A DNA stretch of 9,604 nt, taken from positions 1 through 9,604 of the forward strand of contig CASECL010000031.1 of assembly GCA_949286445.1 (NCBI GenBank), read 5' to 3'. The notes beneath the pieces were generated by a model. It had not been told where the DNA came from. It was given only the letters and a program-made list of their open reading frames with translations, and did no database searches. This DNA comes from an uncultured bacterium. Lineage in GTDB: Bacteria > Verrucomicrobiota > Lentisphaeria > Victivallales > Victivallaceae. Position numbers and translations under genes: made by a program. This document shows, piece by piece, positions 5,754 through 9,604 of this stretch (its first letter is position 1; the number at the start of each line of letters is the position of its first letter).

Positions 5754-6464
5754 ATGGCTGAAGATGAAATCCGTCTGGTAAAATTTTTGAGTGAAAGCGG
5801 CTGTGCTTCGCGCCGTGGAGCCGGTGAATTGGTAAAGTCCGGGCGGGTTTCCGTAAATGGTGCGACAGTTTTTGAACCGGGATTGCGGATAAAGCCGGGA
5901 GACCGGGTGGAACTGGATGGTATGGCGGTTTGCGGAGGACGGCAGAAGGTTTATCTGGTGCTGAATAAACCGGTTGGTTATGTTTGTTCTGCGGCCGACC
6001 GTCATGCGGATAAGCTGGCACTGGATCTGCTCCGGGAGGTTGGAGAAAGGGTATTTTCAGCCGGAAGGCTGGATAAGGACAGTGAAGGCATGCTGATATT
6101 CTCCAATGATGGAGAATACATAGATTTCCTGAGTCATCCCCGCTATGAGGTAAGCAAGGTTTATGAAGTGACCACTGCGCGCCCGCTGGAGAAAAATTTC
6201 CGGGACGGGTTTGTCAGCGGAGTGGAACTTGATGGGGAAGTTCTGCGGGTGCTGGGGGTGGATGAACTGGGCAAATGCAAATATCGTTTCCGGCTGAATG
6301 AGGGGAAAAAACGGGAAATACGCCGGTTGTGCGCCTTTGCCGGGGCCCCGGTGAAACGTTTGAAAAGGGTTCGGATCGGTAAATTGCCGCTGGGAAATCT
6401 TCCGGTCGGGAAATATCGCTTCCTGAATGCTGAGGAGGTTGAACTTTCAAAACAGAAAGGGTAG
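5754..6464 (+). CDS. RsuA/RluB/E/F-family pseudouridine synthase
   Basis: Converts a specific uridine in rRNA (16S or 23S) to pseudouridine. 236 residues, typical for the family. An N-terminal S4 RNA-binding domain (about 6-55; CASRRGAGELVKSGRVSVNG) is followed by the catalytic domain. It begins YLVLNKPVGYVCS (67-79) and has the catalytic Asp107 in GRLDKDSEGML (104-114; Ser in place of the common Thr). The conserved EGKKREIRRL appears near the C-terminus. Whether it acts like RsuA (16S) or RluB/RluF (23S) cannot be settled from sequence by eye, so no symbol is given. The Shine-Dalgarno AGGA (5741-5744) abuts the stop codon of the preceding phosphatase, 9 nt before ATG 5754. The gene belongs to the tsaD operon, next to another RNA modification gene. 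Confidence 0.94.
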   Translation: MAEDEIRLVKFLSESGCASRRGAGELVKSGRVSVNGATVFEPGLRIKPGDRVELDGMAVCGGRQKVYLVLNKPVGYVCSAADRHADKLALDLLREVGERVFSAGRLDKDSEGMLIFSNDGEYIDFLSHPRYEVSKVYEVTTARPLEKNFRDGFVSGVELDGEVLRVLGVDELGKCKYRFRLNEGKKREIRRLCAFAGAPVKRLKRVRIGKLPLGNLPVGKYRFLNAEEVELSKQKG

Positions 6465-6470
6465 TGTAAT

Positions 6471-6863
6471 ATGGAAGAAGATAAAGTTGTTGATGCCGAA
6501 GTGGTAAATGAAGAAAGTGCCGCAGAAAAAATGAGTGATGATGAAAAAAATATGGGTATGCTGTGTTCGCTTTTGCAGCTTTTGATATTCACGTGGCTGG
6601 GTGGCTTGCTGGCTACACTGATTTTCTGGCTGGTGATGAAAGACAAATATCCTTTTGTTGACAGAGTGGGGCGTGAGGTGGTGAATTTTCAGCTGTCCAT
6701 ACTGATATATTCTATTGTATGCGGGTTGCTGGCACATTTTTTCAGCGGAATTCTGCTGGCTGCACTCAGTATTTTTGCCATTGTTGTCATAATTACCGGC
6801 ACGGTCAAGGCTTCGCAGGGAATAGTTTATACCTACCCGCTGGCGATAAGATTTTTGAAATAG
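6471..6863 (+). CDS. DUF4870 (Tic20-like) small membrane protein
   Basis: A 130-residue predicted inner-membrane protein of unknown function. The first 27 residues are strongly acidic and polar, followed by hydrophobic stretches at about 29-56 and 75-112 (three or four helices). Family-like signatures are SDDEKNMGMLC at the first helix, KDKYPFVDRVGREVVNFQLS (57-76), and the ending YTYPLAIRFLK. These match the DUF4870 pattern (D/E-rich lead, P-F-V-D, N-F-Q, Y-P-x-x-I-R-F). AAAGGG (6456-6461) lies 9 nt before the ATG, which is 6 nt after the previous stop. It is the last gene before the 6911-6945 terminator. No specific partner is evident. Confidence 0.85.
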   Translation: MEEDKVVDAEVVNEESAAEKMSDDEKNMGMLCSLLQLLIFTWLGGLLATLIFWLVMKDKYPFVDRVGREVVNFQLSILIYSIVCGLLAHFFSGILLAALSIFAIVVIITGTVKASQGIVYTYPLAIRFLK

Positions 6864-6910
6864 ACTTTGTCCGCAGGGAACGCAGGGGAGGGGAAAAGGA
6901 ATTGCAGGAA

Positions 6911-6945
6911 GTCCGGGGGCATTTATTTACCCCGGGCGTTTTTTT
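6911..6945 (+). terminator. Intrinsic terminator of the tsaD operon
   Basis: GC-rich stem 6911-6918 paired with 6930-6937 (8 bp, including one U-G), an 11-nt AT-rich loop, and seven T residues at 6939-6945. It has all the hallmarks of a rho-independent terminator on the plus strand. It separates the DUF4870 gene from tyrA, whose start lies only 30 nt downstream. tyrA must therefore rely on readthrough or an upstream promoter I cannot identify. Confidence 0.88.
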
Positions 6946-6974
6946 AAATAAATTTCAGGGGAAAATGGTGATTT

Positions 6975-7844
6975 ATGGAAAATGGTAAACCGACACTTCT
7001 TATTGCCGGATACGGCTTGCTGGGGTCTTCCCTCGGAATGGCGTTGAAAGGAAAAGATTACCGTATTTTAGCCTGGGCCCGCAAGCGTGAAGTGGCTCAA
7101 TGGGCGGCGGGCAACGGCGCGGCGGATGAACCGGTTTACGATTTGGCGGAGGGGCTTTCCCGGGCAGATATGGTGATATTCTGTCTGCCGATACCGGCGA
7201 TAATCGAATACCTGGAGCGGTGCCGTGATTTTTTCAAACCCGGCTGTGTAGTAACTGATATTGGCAGTGTCAAAGGTCCGATAATGGCGGCGGCGGCAAA
7301 ACACGGCATAAATTTTGTCGGCAGTCATCCTATGGCAGGTACCGAAAAAAGCGGCCATTTATCCGGCTTCGGCAGATTGTATGAAAAGGCGGATGTTTTT
7401 GTGTGCCGTGGTACGGCGTCGGAGGAGGCGGTGAATAAGGTTTTTGCGCTCTGGCGCGCGGCAGGCGGCATACCGAAATTGATTGAACCGGAAAAACATG
7501 ATAATCTGGTGGCGCATACCAGTCATGTGCTTCACGTCATTGCTTCGTCTCTGGTGCTTTCAATATTGAATGGTGGCAGTGAAGAAGCGGATAATCTGCG
7601 TTTTGCCGGCTGTGCCACCGGCTTCCGGGATACGTCCCGGATAGCGTCAAGCAGTCCTGCCATGTGGCGGGAGATCATTGAAAGCAATGCGGATGAAGTA
7701 TTGGCTGCATTGAAAGATTTTGACCGGGAGTATGAAATATTCAGGGATTTGATCAAACGGGGGGATTTTGACGGATTTGAAAAACGTTTTTCCGAGGGAA
7801 AAATATTAAGAGACAAGTGGTTAAGGTATAAAGAAAATGAATGA
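6975..7844 (+). CDS. tyrA: Prephenate/arogenate dehydrogenase (TyrA family)
   Basis: Catalyses NAD(P)+-dependent oxidative decarboxylation of prephenate (or arogenate) in tyrosine biosynthesis, in the cytoplasm. 289 residues. The Rossmann motif is GYGLLG (12-17). The second beta strand ends ILAWARK (31-37) with no acidic residue where NAD enzymes carry Asp, and Arg36 follows, so NADP+ preference is possible. TDIGSVKG is at 94-101 and the conserved histidine motif GSHPMAGTEKSG at 116-127 (His118). A second conserved His-rich helix, HDNLVAHTSHVLH, begins the C-terminal all-helical dimerisation domain. There is no ACT domain or fused chorismate mutase, so no built-in tyrosine feedback domain is visible. 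The Shine-Dalgarno is modest (AGGGG at 6957-6961 or GGTG at 6967-6970). Its stop overlaps the start of the next gene. Confidence 0.92.
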   Translation: MENGKPTLLIAGYGLLGSSLGMALKGKDYRILAWARKREVAQWAAGNGAADEPVYDLAEGLSRADMVIFCLPIPAIIEYLERCRDFFKPGCVVTDIGSVKGPIMAAAAKHGINFVGSHPMAGTEKSGHLSGFGRLYEKADVFVCRGTASEEAVNKVFALWRAAGGIPKLIEPEKHDNLVAHTSHVLHVIASSLVLSILNGGSEEADNLRFAGCATGFRDTSRIASSSPAMWREIIESNADEVLAALKDFDREYEIFRDLIKRGDFDGFEKRFSEGKILRDKWLRYKENE

Positions 7845-8622
7845 CATCGAAGTAAGAAATGCGACGGTTTTTCTGGGAGGCAGGGAGATATTGCACAACA
7901 TATCCTGGGAGGTTCCGGCGGGAGGCCGGTACTTTATTCTCGGAGCCAACGGGGCAGGGAAGACCACTTTGGTAAAAATGCTTATGGGATACGCCTGGCC
8001 GATTTACGGGGCGGAACTTAATGTGGCGGGAAATTCTTACGGAAATGGCTGCAATCTGGTTGAACTGCGCAAAACTATCGCCCTGGTAAGCCCGTTTCTG
8101 CAGCAGTATTTAAATATGGAAACCACGGTATTGGATGTGGTGATTTCCGCCTTTGACGGGACATTGGATCTCTTTCGCCCGGCGCGGGAGGAAGAGGAGG
8201 CGCAGGCCATGGATATATTGGAAAAACTCCGTGCCGGACATCTGGCCCATCAGAAAATTTACACTTTGTCCTCCGGTGAACAGGTTAAAGTTCTGATTGC
8301 CCGGGCTTTGCTGACCAAACCCCGGCTGGTGATCATGGATGAACCCAGCGTTTATCTGGATATTTCCGGACGGGAATTCCTGCTGGACAGCATCCGTGCG
8401 CTGGGGGAGGTGCGTCCGGATTTGACAATGCTCTTTATTACTCAGCGGATAGAGGACATTCTGCCGGAGTTTGACCACGGCATGATCCTGAAAAACGGCC
8501 GGGTATTGACCAGCGGGAAACGGGAAGATGTGCTCAGCGAAAAGAATTTGAGTGAAGCATTTGAACTTCCCATCAAACTGATCAAGGGGGCTAACGGCCG
8601 CCTCTGGTCAATCGTGGAATAA
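7837..8622 (+). CDS. Orphan single-domain ABC ATPase (YlmA/ModF-like) with altered switch histidine
   Basis: A 261-residue ATP-binding cassette protein. Walker A is GANGAGKTT (36-44), the Q-loop Gln is in the SPFLQQY region (Gln89/90), the signature is LSSGEQ (144-149) in place of LSGGQ, Walker B is RLVIMDEP (163-170) with catalytic Glu169, and the D-loop is SVYLD (171-175). The H-loop reads FITQRIEDI (200-208), with Gln203 where the switch histidine is expected. Sequence style recalls the YlmA/ModF group of stand-alone NBDs. No permease, binding protein or second NBD is adjacent, so the transported substrate, if any, is unknown and a non-transport role is possible. The ATG (7837) overlaps the last codons of tyrA by 8 bp, indicating coupled expression. 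AAGG (7823-7826) serves as a weak ribosome binding site. Confidence 0.9.
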   Translation: MNDIEVRNATVFLGGREILHNISWEVPAGGRYFILGANGAGKTTLVKMLMGYAWPIYGAELNVAGNSYGNGCNLVELRKTIALVSPFLQQYLNMETTVLDVVISAFDGTLDLFRPAREEEEAQAMDILEKLRAGHLAHQKIYTLSSGEQVKVLIARALLTKPRLVIMDEPSVYLDISGREFLLDSIRALGEVRPDLTMLFITQRIEDILPEFDHGMILKNGRVLTSGKREDVLSEKNLSEAFELPIKLIKGANGRLWSIVE

Positions 8623-8626
8623 AGAA

Positions 8627-8645
8627 TTCCGGATTTGTACCGGAA
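8627..8645. terminator. Possible weak terminator hairpin between convergent genes
   Basis: TTCCGG (8627-8632) and CCGGAA (8640-8645) can pair around a 7-nt loop, in the 38-bp gap between the ABC ATPase stop and the trmB stop. On the plus strand a run of six T residues (8664-8669) comes only 18 nt later, and on the minus strand there is no good T tract. Placement fits a shared terminator, but the structure is weak. Confidence 0.3.
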
Positions 8646-8660
8646 AGGATATCAGAATTA

Positions 8661-9299
8661 TTATTTTTTCCTGAAGAAGAGATGGCGGACTCTTTTCCCC
8701 TGTTCCAGCCAGCGCAGCTCGAAGTCGCTTTTAATGTCGCTGACTTCCGCGGCAGCGTCCGGCGGAGCGGGGACAAACAGTCCTGAATTGGAAATAACCC
8801 GCTCAACGCTTTCAAAATAAGGGTCATCATCGCTGGAGAAGTGAAACACTCCGTCATCCTTGAGCACCCGGGAAAGCGAAGCACAAAAGTCGGAAGTAAT
8901 CAGCCGGTGTCCGCGATGGCGGTCCTTGGGCCAGGGATCGGGGCAGAGCAGGTGAATCCGGTCAAGAGAGTTATCCGGCAGCATGATGGACAGCAGGATG
9001 CGCCCTTCGGCACGGAGGAAACGCAGATTGGATAAATTTTCCCTTTCTGCCTTGCGGACGAGTTTTCGCAGTCTGCCGATCATCACATCCGCGGCAAGAA
9101 TAAGCCGGTCGGGAAAGCGTCCGGCAAGTCTGGCGGTGAAAGAACCGCTGCCGCATCCGAGATCAAGTTCGACCCGGGAAAAGGCAGTGTTTTCCGCGCC
9201 GGATGAGGCTCCGGAGGCATCAGCAAGGGGGGAGTATAAATCATAAACATCATTGAAGATGGCGATTTTTGCGTCTTCGGGGTGTTTTTTGTCAAACAT
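8661..9299 (-). CDS. trmB: tRNA (guanine-N7)-methyltransferase TrmB
   Basis: Methylates N7 of G46 in the variable loop of tRNAs using S-adenosylmethionine, in the cytoplasm. 212 residues, the usual size. The AdoMet-binding motif I is LDLGCGSGSFT (45-55; most TrmB have a less GC-rich EIGFGMG-type motif). An acidic residue follows in AADVMIGRL (Asp71). The family hallmark CPDPWPKDRHRGHRLI is at 119-134. The C-terminal DFELRWLEQGKRVRHLFFRKK part matches the typical T-x-Y/F-E-x-R-x-x-x-x-G ending. No Shine-Dalgarno is evident before ATG 9299-9297, but a good promoter lies 43 bp upstream. It converges on the ABC gene and diverges from the tyrosine phosphatase gene. Confidence 0.95.
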   Translation of the reverse strand: MFDKKHPEDAKIAIFNDVYDLYSPLADASGASSGAENTAFSRVELDLGCGSGSFTARLAGRFPDRLILAADVMIGRLRKLVRKAERENLSNLRFLRAEGRILLSIMLPDNSLDRIHLLCPDPWPKDRHRGHRLITSDFCASLSRVLKDDGVFHFSSDDDPYFESVERVISNSGLFVPAPPDAAAEVSDIKSDFELRWLEQGKRVRHLFFRKK

Positions 9300-9332
9300 G
9301 CGTTATCATGCGCTTTCATTTTTGAGTTTTTA

Positions 9333-9341
9333 TGTTATATT
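9333..9341 (+). promoter_or_regulatory. Extended -10 promoter for the tyrosine phosphatase gene
   Basis: TGT followed by TATATT (9333-9341) forms an extended -10. The matching -35 position (9313-9318, CTTTCA) is poor. Its -10 hexamer is the left half of the palindrome at 9336-9347. Transcription would start near 9348, giving a leader of about 40 nt to ATG 9390. Confidence 0.4.
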
Positions 9342-9370
9342 AATATACGCTTTTTCAACTGTTTTTTCAA
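9342..9370 (-). promoter_or_regulatory. sigma70-type promoter of trmB
   Basis: On the minus strand, TTGAAA (9365-9370), a 17-bp spacer and TATATT (9342-9347) give a strong match. Transcription would start near 9335, about 36 nt before the trmB ATG. The -10 is the right half of the 9336-9347 palindrome shared with the opposing promoter. Confidence 0.55.
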
Positions 9371-9389
9371 ACGCCGGGATTTTTCAGTG

Positions 9390-9604
9390 ATGCAAATTCT
9401 CTTTATATGCAGCGGCAATACCTGCCGGAGCCCGATGGCGGAAGCCTATTTCCGTGAACTTTGCCGCCGGGAGGGCAGGACTGATGTTACGGTATCCAGT
9501 GCCGGAGTTTTTGCCTGGGACGGCTTTGCCGCTTCAAGTTCGGCACAGGCGGTGATGAGGGAGGAGGGAATAGATTTAAGCAGTTTCCATTCCCGCCGTT
9601 TAAC
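9390..9604 (+). CDS. Low-molecular-weight protein tyrosine phosphatase family, N-terminal 71 residues; 3' end outside window
   Basis: Reading from ATG 9390 gives an open frame to the window edge. The N-terminus LFICSGNTCRSPMAEAYF (4-21) contains the P-loop C-x5-R (Cys7 to Arg13) followed by Ser14, the hallmark of LMW phosphotyrosine phosphatases and related arsenate reductases. VSSAGVFAWDG (35-45) and EEGIDLSSFHSRRL further support the fold. Family members are about 150 residues, so roughly half is missing, including the expected catalytic aspartate (DP motif). Candidate roles are dephosphorylation of tyrosine kinases in polysaccharide export, protein-arginine phosphatase, or arsenate reduction; the N-terminus does not separate them. 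Divergent from trmB. Confidence 0.9.
   Translation, partial: MQILFICSGNTCRSPMAEAYFRELCRREGRTDVTVSSAGVFAWDGFAASSSAQAVMREEGIDLSSFHSRRL

Overview
This bacterial window of intermediate GC content is densely packed with twelve genes: ten complete and two cut by the window edges. The longest gene-free stretch is about 220 bp (1888-2107). No tRNA, rRNA, IS element, phage gene or CRISPR array was seen. The GGG/CGG-rich wobble usage outside the 2108-3821 operon and the gene mix suggest a Gram-negative-type anaerobe, perhaps in the PVC group (Lentisphaerota or similar). That taxonomic guess is weak and rests on impression only.

Left part (1-3891), iron block. On the minus strand, a DtxR-family metalloregulator with a fused C-terminal FeoA-like domain overlaps the start of feoB (ferrous iron permease; 3' end outside the window) by ATGA. 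Divergently, a two-gene operon encodes a NifU/IscU-like Fe-S scaffold and a GGGtGRT-family protein (a conserved family of unknown function), closed by a large intrinsic terminator. The two units share a 220-bp intergenic region. It holds back-to-back promoters and a near-perfect 17-bp palindrome (1966-1982) that abuts the -35 of the regulator promoter, making it a good candidate DtxR operator. This block is the most interesting part of the window. It suggests an iron-responsive module linking Fe(II) uptake to Fe-S or metal handling by an uncharacterised scaffold/GGGtGRT pair.

Middle part (3939-6945), housekeeping operon: tsaD (tRNA t6A), a Gph-like HAD phosphatase, an RsuA/RluB-type pseudouridine synthase and a DUF4870 membrane protein. 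It ends at a clear intrinsic terminator (6911-6945).

Right part (6975-9604): tyrA-type prephenate/arogenate dehydrogenase overlaps an orphan single-domain ABC ATPase whose switch histidine is replaced by Gln. Convergent to it is trmB (tRNA m7G46 methyltransferase). Divergent from trmB is the start of a low-molecular-weight protein tyrosine phosphatase gene. The trmB and phosphatase promoters appear to face each other, their -10 boxes forming the two halves of a 12-bp palindrome.
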